Assembly: GCA_002329245.1 (NCBI GenBank)
Contig: DCTG01000227.1
Coordinates: forward strand, 27,402-34,341
Source of the DNA: Clostridiales bacterium UBA1446
Lineage (GTDB): Bacteria; Bacillota; Clostridia; Oscillospirales; Oscillospiraceae
DNA: 6,940 bases
Direction: 5' to 3'
Part shown: positions 1-5,641 of the stretch, piece by piece
Numbering within the stretch: position 1 is the first letter of the stretch
Layout: each line of letters opens with the position of its first letter
Translations under genes and position numbers: made by a program
The notes under the pieces: generated by a model
What the model saw: the letters and a program-made list of their open reading frames with translations, nothing else
The model's database searches: none
What the model was told of the DNA's origin: nothing

Positions 1-1626
1 CGCGGTGAGCAAATAGACGTCCGTTGTAGCGTCGTAGATACGCACAGTGGCGAGATCGGCCGGATCGTAGCGGACATAGACCTCTTTCCCTTGGAGCTCC
101 AGCGTTTCTTCATCCCAATATTCCAGTTTTTCACCGCAGACTGTAATATAGACTCCGTTCCGGCCGACCTTCTGGGGCCGTGTACTGCGCATGAGCATAA
201 GCGCCAGATCCTCCATTGGAGCGATTCGCTGTCCGGCCTCTGCAATGCTCTCGTTCCAGACCTCAATTCTGGGCTTTCCGTGATCCTCTTTGACGGCGCC
301 ACCGTAGGCGCCGACATTGTAAATGCCGTCGAGCATTTCAGCCACTACCTCTCTGAGGCGGCCGTCGAGCGGGATGGCACCCTTTTTAAGGGTGTATTTC
401 AGACTCTCCGGCTTCTCCAGAATGTTGCCACCAGTAAAGGTTTCAAAAACCCTTGAAATGGTGTTTTTGAGACTCCCAAACGTTCTTTCAATAGGCTTTG
501 CCTTCGCGTTTCGGACAATTGCGTTTGTCATCTCAATGCCGAGTCGGCGGAAGATCGGCGGCGGATCCTCTATCAGGCTCTGGCTCTTCCTGGCGCGGTG
601 GCCACGGCCTCCAACATCGTGAGTCAAAAACTCCATACCGTTGTCGACGTAGATGTTTTTGGGGATCCCAAAGCGTATGATTGCGTGCCGAAGCGCTAAG
701 ATTGTGGAGGCCGAGCATGGATTGTCTGTGAGATTCCATCCGACTACCACACCGGAGCGGGCGTCAATGAAAGCCGTAAGGCTGAGACGATGGATACTTT
801 CGCTTCCATCCTCTGCACGGGAGAGGACGTCAAGGGTATGGTTGTCTGCAACCCAATAGTCATTAGCTTGGAGATCCTCGTAAAGCCTGGTTATGTACGG
901 CCCGCAGCGGTCATCATATTGCTTTGCGCCATATCGACCCATTGTAACAACAGCCTGCTCGATCCTTGCCGCCCGGCGTCGAAAGCTCTGCTCATGTGGG
1001 ATCGCTGCCGCTAGCTCCGGGATGAACTCACGTGTCCATTGCTTGGCCAATTCATAGCACTGACTAATCGGCAGCCGCCGATCGTCGAGATAGGCAAACA
1101 AGAAGTAATTCCAAACCTCTTCTGGAATGCTGCTTTTTCCCTTATTCCAACCGCCTCGTTTATCTATAAGGCCGTCAAGATCGCCGTTTTTGTAGGCGGC
1201 GTAGCGCCTGTAAAGTGTGTCCACGCTAATATCCATGTCTTTATACCGCAGCTTCAGGGCGGATACAAAAAGCGGATCGGCGTCTGTTCCTTTTTCGAAG
1301 GCGGAGCGGTGCTGTAGCCACTCCTCAATGATCTCCGTCCAAAAGGCAATCTGCTCGCGCTCGTGAGCACTGAATTGGTCGAGGGGTTTTTGCCTTTTTG
1401 TCTCTGCGATTAGCGCCGGCATCGGCATCTCGGCCTTCAGGCGGGTGTAATACCGCTTCTGCAACTGGGCGGGCAGCGACTCTAAGTTGACAAGGTACTG
1501 CTTCTGTCGGTTGTCTGGGTTGATTTCCTCGGCTGCTTCAATTTTTCCCTCGGCAATTAGCTGACGTATGTAGCGCTCTGAGCACCCCTTCAGTTCGGCC
1601 GTTTCTTTGACCGTCAGACGCGTCAA
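1..1626 (-). CDS. MuA-like DDE transposase, C-terminus cut by window edge
   Basis: This is the catalytic transposase of a Mu-like phage; it would bind the phage ends and carry out strand transfer during integration and replicative transposition. The frame is open from a TTG at 1624-1626 to the left edge (542 residues seen; MuA is about 660). An in-frame TGA lies three codons upstream, and AAGGTGGTGA sits about nine bases before the TTG, which fixes the start. Residues 1-60 form a winged-HTH/excisionase-like domain (VKETAELKGCSERYIRQLI). The RNase-H-like core carries D261 (YWVADNHTLDV), D328 (VDNGMEF) and E380 (PIERTFG). The D-D spacing of 67 equals MuA's D269-D336. Residues about 480-542 (RNGVYI, VRYDPADL) match the Mu transposase C-terminal beta-barrel. 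No frameshift was seen. The ATPase partner (MuB-like) would lie beyond the left edge. The family call is secure; the exact subfamily is not. Confidence 0.95.
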   Translation of the reverse strand, partial: MTRLTVKETAELKGCSERYIRQLIAEGKIEAAEEINPDNRQKQYLVNLESLPAQLQKRYYTRLKAEMPMPALIAETKRQKPLDQFSAHEREQIAFWTEIIEEWLQHRSAFEKGTDADPLFVSALKLRYKDMDISVDTLYRRYAAYKNGDLDGLIDKRGGWNKGKSSIPEEVWNYFLFAYLDDRRLPISQCYELAKQWTREFIPELAAAIPHEQSFRRRAARIEQAVVTMGRYGAKQYDDRCGPYITRLYEDLQANDYWVADNHTLDVLSRAEDGSESIHRLSLTAFIDARSGVVVGWNLTDNPCSASTILALRHAIIRFGIPKNIYVDNGMEFLTHDVGGRGHRARKSQSLIEDPPPIFRRLGIEMTNAIVRNAKAKPIERTFGSLKNTISRVFETFTGGNILEKPESLKYTLKKGAIPLDGRLREVVAEMLDGIYNVGAYGGAVKEDHGKPRIEVWNESIAEAGQRIAPMEDLALMLMRSTRPQKVGRNGVYITVCGEKLEYWDEETLELQGKEVYVRYDPADLATVRIYDATTDVYLLTA

Positions 1627-1652
1627 ATGCCATCACCACCTTATTGTTAGGT

Positions 1653-1671
1653 GTTAAATCTTACTTTTAAC
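1653..1671. repeat. Inverted repeat GTTAAA-N7-TTTAAC upstream of transposase
   Basis: Perfect 6-bp arms (1653-1658 and 1666-1671) are separated by seven bases and lie 27-45 bp upstream of the transposase start. The arms resemble the TTTAAA-type cores clustered at 5389-5698, and TTACTTTTAAC here is close to TTACTTTTTAAA at 5422-5433. It could be a transposase or regulator binding site that autoregulates the gene. That role is inferred. Confidence 0.5.
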
Positions 1672-1692
1672 TTGTACGACCTGCCTCATCAG

Positions 1693-1730
1693 CGCCGGTA
1701 GGCCGTCCCCGGCGGACGCCCCGCAGGGCG
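1693..1730. other. Two adjacent GC-rich hairpins before the transposase gene
   Basis: CGCCGG (1693-1698) pairs with CCGGCG (1709-1714). CGCCC (1717-1721) pairs with GGGCG (1726-1730) over a 4-base loop. Both lie in the gap between the 55-aa gene and the transposase on the minus-strand transcript. Neither has a T-run on either strand, so a simple intrinsic terminator is unlikely. They may slow transcription or structure the transposase leader. Confidence 0.4.
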
Positions 1731-1736
1731 TTTCGG

Positions 1737-1904
1737 CTATTTGGAGTATTTTTTTGATTGAACGGCATAGTGGTAACGATCGATTTCACGCAGCTCCATC
1801 TTTAGGGTCTCGGATAGTTCCGTTGCGCTCATGGTATTCGCCGGAGGCTTACATTCCAGTATAATGACCTGTTTTTTACCGATAATCACGAAATAGCGTT
1901 TCAT
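1737..1904 (-). CDS. 55-aa protein of unknown function
   Basis: I do not recognise this gene. The product is 55 residues, begins MKRYFVIIGKKQVIILE, is charged and lysine-rich at the C-terminus, and has no signal peptide or clear membrane segment. The first half looks like short beta strands, the second half (SATELSETLKMELREIDRY) an amphipathic helix. Its ATG (1902-1904) overlaps the TGA of the upstream hydrolase gene as ATGA, and GGAGG lies seven to eight bases before it inside the hydrolase's last codons, so it is probably translated by coupling. It is the last gene before the transposase. The RBS, the overlap and the intact frame support it as real. Confidence 0.7.
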   Translation of the reverse strand: MKRYFVIIGKKQVIILECKPPANTMSATELSETLKMELREIDRYHYAVQSKKYSK

Positions 1905-2557
1905 CCGAAATCCTCCGGCAAATCCGAATAAAACACATGATTTCCGATTTGCATCGTCTTCCTCAAGCCGGGTTTAATTCTGTCAGGGTTAGTCGTAGGA
2001 GTACAGAAATACAGCGCGCCAAGGGTCCAACCAGTAGATCCCTGAGAAAACACCAAATCAACTGCGTTATAGGCAGGCTGAAACACTTCTAAGGTTCCAA
2101 TGTTATTGAGCCCGCAGAACTGATCCGGCGTGCATACCTCTGTTACCGTAGCTCCGAAACGGCCGTCCAGAAGTCTATTCAGGATAGTATCGGCAACGGC
2201 AGCCATACCGTTCGGTCCTTCTCCACGGGCTTCATAGAAGACTACTGCGGCAACTAAATCCCTCTCCTCAGGAGCAAGGGGATACGCGGGCTGCTGCATT
2301 GGAGAACCGTTCTTTATCACTTCATCCAAGTTGACCTTTTCATCCATGCGCTGGAAGGGTCCCTCCAACATCTCAGCTTCTGTAATTCTGCCAATCTGTA
2401 CAATTCCATGCTTGCCCACTATCATCCCGTTCTTATGCGAGAGAACCTCCTGCGCTGACTGTGAGACTTCAGGACCTACGAGAACCTCCGCAGAGACGGC
2501 CGCCGAGAGCCAAAGGAAAACGCAGAGAAAAAGTCTAATGATATCTGGCCGCTTCAT
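1901..2557 (-). CDS. Secreted SleB/CwlJ-type cell wall hydrolase
   Basis: The predicted product (218 aa) is an exported peptidoglycan hydrolase. Residues 1-23 form a signal peptide (a short basic start, hydrophobic LFLCVFLWLSAA, cleavage probably after AVSA). Residues about 25-95 are a linker with no recognised domain. Residues 97-212 match the SleB/CwlJ hydrolase family: VVFYEARGEGPNGMAAVA with the likely catalytic Glu109, then ILNRLLDGRFG, TPDQF, GALYF and the closing IGNHVFY. Family members are lytic enzymes of spore cortex or vegetative wall. Its ATG overlaps the previous gene's stop as ATGA, and AAGGAGA lies nine bases upstream. Finding a secreted wall hydrolase in the early operon, before the transposase, is unusual because Mu-like lysis genes are normally late. 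It could act in lysis, in superinfection control or in altering the lysogen; the sequence does not decide. Confidence 0.88.
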   Translation of the reverse strand: MKRPDIIRLFLCVFLWLSAAVSAEVLVGPEVSQSAQEVLSHKNGMIVGKHGIVQIGRITEAEMLEGPFQRMDEKVNLDEVIKNGSPMQQPAYPLAPEERDLVAAVVFYEARGEGPNGMAAVADTILNRLLDGRFGATVTEVCTPDQFCGLNNIGTLEVFQPAYNAVDLVFSQGSTGWTLGALYFCTPTTNPDRIKPGLRKTMQIGNHVFYSDLPEDFG

Positions 2558-3273
2558 GTCGGTGGTTCTCCTTGAATCGGGCGTCGATTCTGGATCACGT
2601 CAATGGCTGCCAGTGCGGCGAGGTGGGCAGCAGCCATGTAGACTTCCGTGCCGGCGGTGATGTACCCACATAGCGGTTCGCAGTTCTTCTCAACCTCCGC
2701 AAGCAACTCCCGCCAGATCATCCGAGGCTGATGGTCGCCCTCGTAAAGGACGCTTATCGCGTGATCAAAGGCGTCGTAAATTAAAAGATCGAGTGTGCTG
2801 TCGGCTGCTGTAGCAGGTGTTTTTGCTGATACTTCGGGTTCCGTTCGGCGGCTTTCAGCGTTTTGATTCATCCTTTCCACGTTGATCAACCCAGTGTCGC
2901 CTTTCGCAGTCGGTGGCGACTCCTTCGGTGTACGCTGCTTGACCTGGTTTGTCGACATTTTTGGTGACAAATTCATTGCCTTTCTTGGGTTTGCCCGTAA
3001 GCCTCTGCTGTAACGCCAGTATGCAGCCGCGCCGCTGGTAACGCCAAATTCCTTTGCAATCTCCGCATCGGTCGCTCCATTTTTGTAGAGTTCATTTGCC
3101 CTGTCGTCGTTGATTTTCTTTGCCAAGGTGTTTACCTCCTCCTCATTTATATAGAAGGGGCAGCCTTCTACCGGCACAAGGCGGCATTCATTCGTGTCAA
3201 GAGCGTAATGGCAACACTTTCCGCCCCCACCTATACTAATCCGCTTGTTGTGGATGCACCCTGTGCAACTCAT
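2554..3273 (-). CDS. Cysteine-cluster and HTH protein of unknown function
   Basis: I do not recognise a named family for this 239-aa protein. Residues 1-40 hold a cysteine cluster (C3, C6, C20, C21, C30, C38; MSCTGCIHNKR, KCCHYA, GCPFY), consistent with zinc or iron-sulphur binding. Residues about 58-92 read as a helix-turn-helix (ANELYKNGATDAEIAKEFG followed by VTSGAAAYWRYSRGL). Residues about 95-158 are a polar, Pro/Ser/Thr-rich linker, and residues about 160-235 are mostly helical and Ala-rich (MAAAHLAALAAIDVIQ). The ATG has AAGGAGGG six bases upstream. The stop overlaps the hydrolase start as ATGA. Position in the early operon suggests a DNA-binding regulator or a factor helping transposition or replication; that is inference. 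Confidence 0.85.
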   Translation of the reverse strand: MSCTGCIHNKRISIGGGGKCCHYALDTNECRLVPVEGCPFYINEEEVNTLAKKINDDRANELYKNGATDAEIAKEFGVTSGAAAYWRYSRGLRANPRKAMNLSPKMSTNQVKQRTPKESPPTAKGDTGLINVERMNQNAESRRTEPEVSAKTPATAADSTLDLLIYDAFDHAISVLYEGDHQPRMIWRELLAEVEKNCEPLCGYITAGTEVYMAAAHLAALAAIDVIQNRRPIQGEPPT

Positions 3274-3298
3274 GGGCTACCCTCCTTGGAATCAGATC

Positions 3299-3490
3299 CT
3301 AATCAGAATCTTCGCCGCCGTTCTGGCAGGTCCGGCAGGTATCTTCATAGCAGCCGTCTACCCACTGAGTCTTCCAGCCAGCGGCCTTCTTCGCACTGAC
3401 AGCATCTAAAAACGACGTTTCCGCTGGTAGCTCCTCACCGCAGATGTCGCAGATAGGAGTAAAATAACCTCGAAATCTAGCGATGCTCAC
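3299..3490 (-). CDS. Small zinc-finger-like phage protein
   Basis: The 63-residue product carries two CxxC pairs, C14-x2-C17 (PICDICGEELPAE) and a C-terminal CRTC pair in CYEDTCRTCQNG, a pattern typical of a small zinc-binding fold. There is no signal peptide or membrane segment. It starts at a GTG (3488-3490) that overlaps the TGA of the preceding gene as GTGA, with GGGAG about twelve bases upstream, so translational coupling is likely. The 25-bp gap after it contains the RBS of the next gene. Small treble-clef or ribbon proteins of this kind are common in Firmicutes phage early regions, but the function is unknown. Confidence 0.8.
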   Translation of the reverse strand: MSIARFRGYFTPICDICGEELPAETSFLDAVSAKKAAGWKTQWVDGCYEDTCRTCQNGGEDSD

Positions 3491-3669
3491 TGTTCAGACG
3501 CTCCCTTTTCGTCCTTTTTTAGCTCATCAACTAGATCCATGGTTGCGCGGACCAGAGCGACCAGAGCGTCTTCGATGTCTTTTACTTTCACCTGTTTTTC
3601 TGATAGGCTTGTAGAGCAAGGTAATAAGCTGGCGATCTCATGCGGACTTGCTTCAATAGTAACTTTCAT
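3487..3669 (-). CDS. 60-aa early phage protein of unknown function
   Basis: I do not recognise this gene. From ATG 3667-3669 it gives 60 residues starting MKVTIEASPHEIASLL; GGGGGTGG lies six bases upstream. A TTG seven codons earlier (3688-3690) would add MDRGWNA, but that segment covers the RBS, so the ATG is preferred. The N-terminus looks like a beta strand, and the rest is an acidic amphipathic helix (VKDIEDALVALVRATMDLVDELKK) that could oligomerise. It follows the Cro/Ner-like gene by 26 bp, and its stop overlaps the next start. It has no cysteines paired for metal binding and no membrane segment. Confidence 0.7.
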   Translation of the reverse strand: MKVTIEASPHEIASLLPCSTSLSEKQVKVKDIEDALVALVRATMDLVDELKKDEKGASEQ

Positions 3670-3695
3670 GGCGTTCCACCCCCTATCCAAAATTC

Positions 3696-3902
3696 TTATT
3701 TCTCTTCTTTTGAGAGCCCAATGAATACTTCCTCCACGGTTTTTCCAAGGGCTGAAGAAATCATTACAGCATTGACGACCGATGGGTTTGCTGCACCAGT
3801 TTCGATTGTAGATAAAAAAGGACGTGAAATTTTTGCTTTGCTCGCAAGGTCACTTTGTGACCAGCCACGCTCTTCTCGAAGTTCTTTTATGCGATTTTTC
3901 AA
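3696..3902 (-). CDS. Cro/Ner-like XRE-family HTH regulator
   Basis: This 68-aa protein is nearly all one XRE-type helix-turn-helix domain. Residues 4-58 read IKELREERGWSQSDLASKAK then ISRPFLSTIETGAANPS, with the recognition helix around SRPFLSTIE, and a short acidic tail follows. It starts at TTG 3900-3902, preceded by GGCGGTGA; the transposase uses a near-identical RBS and also a TTG. It is the first gene of the leftward operon, directly under the TTGACA promoter and divergent from the repressor. This is the position of Ner in Mu and Cro in lambda. It would most likely bind the intergenic operators, repress the immunity promoter and tune early expression. The domain call is firm; the Cro/Ner role is inferred from position. 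Confidence 0.88.
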   Translation of the reverse strand: MKNRIKELREERGWSQSDLASKAKISRPFLSTIETGAANPSVVNAVMISSALGKTVEEVFIGLSKEEK

Positions 3903-3924
3903 AACTTCACCGCCTTTGTAGTGT

Positions 3925-3940
3925 GTGCATTACAATACAC
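3925..3940. promoter_or_regulatory. Candidate operator at leftward promoter start
   Basis: GTGCATTACAATACAC is a near-perfect inverted repeat (GTGCATT/AATACAC, one mismatch around a 2-bp centre). It covers the expected start of leftward transcription. Its TACAATACA core (3931-3939) recurs at 4018-4026 on the -10 of the rightward promoter. Either HTH protein could bind it. Confidence 0.55.
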
Positions 3941-3944
3941 GTAA

Positions 3945-3973
3945 ATCTTACCGTACACCTTTTCGTTTGTCAA
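3945..3973 (-). promoter_or_regulatory. Leftward early promoter
   Basis: Read on the minus strand: TTGACA (3973-3968), a 17-bp spacer, then TAAGAT (3950-3945). The start would be about 3938, some 36 bp before the TTG of the Cro/Ner-like gene. The -35 is a perfect consensus and the spacing is optimal, so a strong sigma-A promoter is expected, which would need repression in the lysogen. Confidence 0.85.
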
Positions 3974-3994
3974 GCATAAACAACAAAAATTAGC

Positions 3995-4023
3995 TTGAAA
4001 TATGATAATGTAAGCTATACAAT
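3995..4023 (+). promoter_or_regulatory. Rightward repressor (immunity) promoter
   Basis: TTGAAA (3995-4000), a 17-bp spacer, then TACAAT (4018-4023). The start would be near 4030, leaving a short leader before the repressor ATG at 4054. The -10 lies inside the TACAATACA element shared with the leftward promoter, so repressor or Cro-like binding would affect it directly. Confidence 0.8.
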
Positions 4024-4026
4024 ACA
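4018..4026. promoter_or_regulatory. Second TACAATACA operator-like element
   Basis: TACAATACA is identical to 3931-3939; extended, 4015-4026 matches 3928-3939 at 10 of 12 bases. It overlaps the rightward -10. The pairing of one copy per promoter suggests a shared recognition site for the repressor or the Cro-like protein. Confidence 0.5.
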
Positions 4027-4053
4027 TTCACTAAAGTTGGCGGGTGATCTTAT

Positions 4054-4440
4054 ATGAATAGACTTGGGGAATTTATTAGAGCTGCAAGAGGGGATTTATC
4101 TCTGCGCGAATTCGCATCGAAGTGCAACTTAAGTCATACTCATATAGATAGCATTGAAAAAGGATATGACCCACGAACGGGAAAGCCTGTTAGAATTACA
4201 ACTGAAACGCTGAAGCATATAGCTGATGGAGCTGGAATCGACTTTATGGTTCTTGCTGCATTGGCAGAGAATATAGACATTTCTAATAATGAAATAGAAA
4301 AAAGCTCCGATTCACAATCAGAGCTTGATGGCCTCAATGACATTGATTTTGCGTTTATGGGTGACTATAAATCTCTTACTGAGCGGGACAAGTTTATAAT
4401 TAGAGAAATGGCTAAAAAAATGAAGGAACAGGATAATTAA
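4054..4440 (+). CDS. XRE-family phage repressor (CI-like)
   Basis: The 128-aa product is the likely lysogeny repressor. Residues 3-60 form an HTH domain (LGEFIRAARGDLSLREFASK, then CNLSHTHIDSIEKGYD as the recognition region); an insertion, DPRTGKPVRITTET, widens the loop after it. Residues about 80-128 are an acidic linker and a C-terminal helix (SLTERDKFIIREMAKKMKEQ), probably for dimerisation. There is no S24/LexA-type peptidase domain, so induction by RecA self-cleavage is not expected. Instead an ImmA-like protease gene starts two bases after its stop, pointing to relief by proteolysis as in ICEBs1 ImmR/ImmA. The gene is visibly AT-richer than the early operon. It sits under the TTGAAA promoter, divergent from the Cro/Ner-like gene. 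Confidence 0.9.
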   Translation: MNRLGEFIRAARGDLSLREFASKCNLSHTHIDSIEKGYDPRTGKPVRITTETLKHIADGAGIDFMVLAALAENIDISNNEIEKSSDSQSELDGLNDIDFAFMGDYKSLTERDKFIIREMAKKMKEQDN

Positions 4441-4442
4441 GA

Positions 4443-4856
4443 ATGACAAAATCGGAATCTTTAGAAGAGTATGCTTTAGATCATGGCATCATGGTATTTA
4501 GACATCTGCCTCTCGTTGAAAGAGATTCCTATGCTGTTAGAGTAAAAGGCCGGTGTTCTATCGCAATCACACCGCGGCGCCTTGCGGCGGCTGAAGAGGT
4601 CGTCTGCCTCGCCCACGAGTTAGGTCATTGCGAAACTGGCTCCTTCTACAACCAGAAAAACATATACGACCGTTGGGGCCGTCACGAATATCGGGCTAAC
4701 AAGTGGGCTATAAAGCGCTGCGTCCCAAAGAACGAACTTGAGACCGCTATCCGTGCTGGCTTTACCGAACCTTGGGAACTGGCCGAACTTTTTGAAGTCA
4801 CCGAGGCGTTCATGCGAAAAGCCTTGTTTTATTACAAATATGGGTACATAATGTAA
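4443..4856 (+). CDS. ImmA/IrrE-like zinc metalloprotease
   Basis: The 137-aa product is a COG2856-type metallopeptidase. The HExxH motif is complete: H58, E59 and H62 in CLAHELGHCETG. The likely third ligand is E82 in RHEYRANKWAIK, as in ImmA. Residues about 98-137 form a helical tail with an HTH-like look (LAELFEVTEAFMRKAL). ImmA of ICEBs1 cleaves the partner repressor to induce excision; by analogy this protein would cleave the HTH repressor encoded just upstream. The two genes are 2 bp apart and clearly co-transcribed. Base composition changes within the gene: the first 110 bp are AT-rich like the repressor, and from about 4550 it is GC-rich like the rest of the phage, suggesting a recombination joint. 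Confidence 0.9.
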   Translation: MTKSESLEEYALDHGIMVFRHLPLVERDSYAVRVKGRCSIAITPRRLAAAEEVVCLAHELGHCETGSFYNQKNIYDRWGRHEYRANKWAIKRCVPKNELETAIRAGFTEPWELAELFEVTEAFMRKALFYYKYGYIM

Positions 4857-4893
4857 ACTACACATGCGGATATTGAAATTGGAGGTGCATCCG

Positions 4894-5388
4894 ATGTACT
4901 GCTCAAACTGCGGGAATGAGCTCACAGGTAAGTTCTGCTCCTCGTGTGGCGTGCCGGCATCAGGAGATACCCCAGCCCCAGAACCTGTAGATAACCAAAA
5001 GCAGGAGAGTGCGGAACCAACGTGGAAGGATAAAAGCCTCAGCTTTAAGGAAAGATTAAAATTACAGGTTCAAGATATGCATGCCCAAGGGGCGCAATCT
5101 ATGAATGCAAATTTCCAGGCAAAGGCTCATGAAAAAGAGGAACTGATAGAACGGATCAAGCGAATGGACCAAGACGGGATCGCCTATTGTCCAAAATGTT
5201 ACTCAACTAGCCTGAGCCCTCACAAAAAAGGTTTCGGTGTCGGTAAGGCAATTGTTGGAGCTGGCCTCGGTGTGATGACAGTCGGAGCCTCTGGCCTCCT
5301 CGGTCTTGCCGCTGGTAATGCCGGTGCGAAAAAAATTCGTGTGACTTGCTTAAAGTGTGGGCATCAATTTTGGGCAGGTCAAAAGTAA
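4894..5388 (+). CDS. Double zinc-ribbon protein in immunity operon
   Basis: The product is 164 aa from ATG 4894, chosen because GGAGG lies eight bases upstream. An ATG at 4864 would add ten residues covering that RBS and lacks an RBS of its own. Residues 3-19 are a zinc ribbon (C3, C6, C15, C18; MYCSNCGNEL, KFCSSCG). Residues 22-45 are a Pro/acidic linker, and 48-92 a charged helix, possibly a coiled coil. A second ribbon is split: C99/C102 (YCPKCYS) and C152/C155 (TCLKCGHQFW), flanking a Gly/Ala-rich hydrophobic stretch (residues 117-144) that could insert in or touch a membrane. It follows the ImmA-like gene by 37 bp on the same strand. Proteins of this type occur in Firmicutes prophages without known function. 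A lysogenic-conversion or superinfection role is only a guess. Confidence 0.85.
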   Translation: MYCSNCGNELTGKFCSSCGVPASGDTPAPEPVDNQKQESAEPTWKDKSLSFKERLKLQVQDMHAQGAQSMNANFQAKAHEKEELIERIKRMDQDGIAYCPKCYSTSLSPHKKGFGVGKAIVGAGLGVMTVGASGLLGLAAGNAGAKKIRVTCLKCGHQFWAGQK

Positions 5389-5483
5389 TTTAAACGGTTG
5401 CGTTAAAATCGTTTTAAAAGGTTACTTTTTAAATCCCCCTCAAATCTGGCTCAAAGATGCTTTTTAACCCCGGTTTTGGAGGG

Positions 5484-5525
5484 CTCGGAAGCTACTTCCG
5501 CACTGATCGGCCGATTACTTCCGAG
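5484..5525. other. Nested, mutually exclusive hairpins around a palindrome
   Basis: CTCGGAAG (5484-5491) can pair with CTTCCGAG (5518-5525) over eight bases, enclosing the perfect palindrome ATCGGCCGAT (5506-5515). Alternatively CGGAAG (5486-5491) pairs with the nearer CTTCCG (5495-5500) over a 3-base loop. TACTTCCG therefore appears twice (5493, 5516). The layout suits a protein-binding site or a two-state RNA downstream of the immunity operon. Confidence 0.5.
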
Positions 5526-5595
5526 GTTCCGCACGTTTAAACCATCCATTTTGTCTTGCGTTTTGCTGTTGATCCCATTGGCTTAAAAATAGTTT

Positions 5596-5640
5596 AAAGC
5601 CTGCGTTAAAATGCAAATGCATTGATAACACAGGCTTTTT
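5596..5640 (+). terminator. Rho-independent terminator, probably of the immunity operon
   Basis: AAAGCCTG (5596-5603) pairs with CAGGCTTT (5631-5638), with a further inner stem AATGC/GCATT and a T-run through 5640. It lies about 210 bp after the zinc-ribbon gene stop on the plus strand, and its loop side embeds one TGCGTTAAAAT repeat. No other convincing terminator was seen closer to the gene. Confidence 0.7.
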
Positions 5641-5641
5641 G

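Noticed and set aside
91..1317. Several plus-strand open frames (91-456, 323-622, 653-859, 790-1014, 1039-1317)
   Set aside because: They lie antisense to the transposase, which has conserved domains and an open frame of 542 codons; they lack RBSs and recognisable content.
2331..2660. Plus-strand frame of 109 codons
   Set aside because: It is antisense to the hydrolase and the Cys-cluster gene, both of which have RBSs and domain evidence.
3539..3921. Plus-strand frames opposite the small early genes
   Set aside because: They are antisense to the XRE-type gene and the 60-aa gene; no RBS and no domain.
4620..4925. Minus-strand frame of 101 codons
   Set aside because: It is antisense to the ImmA-like HExxH gene; no recognisable content.
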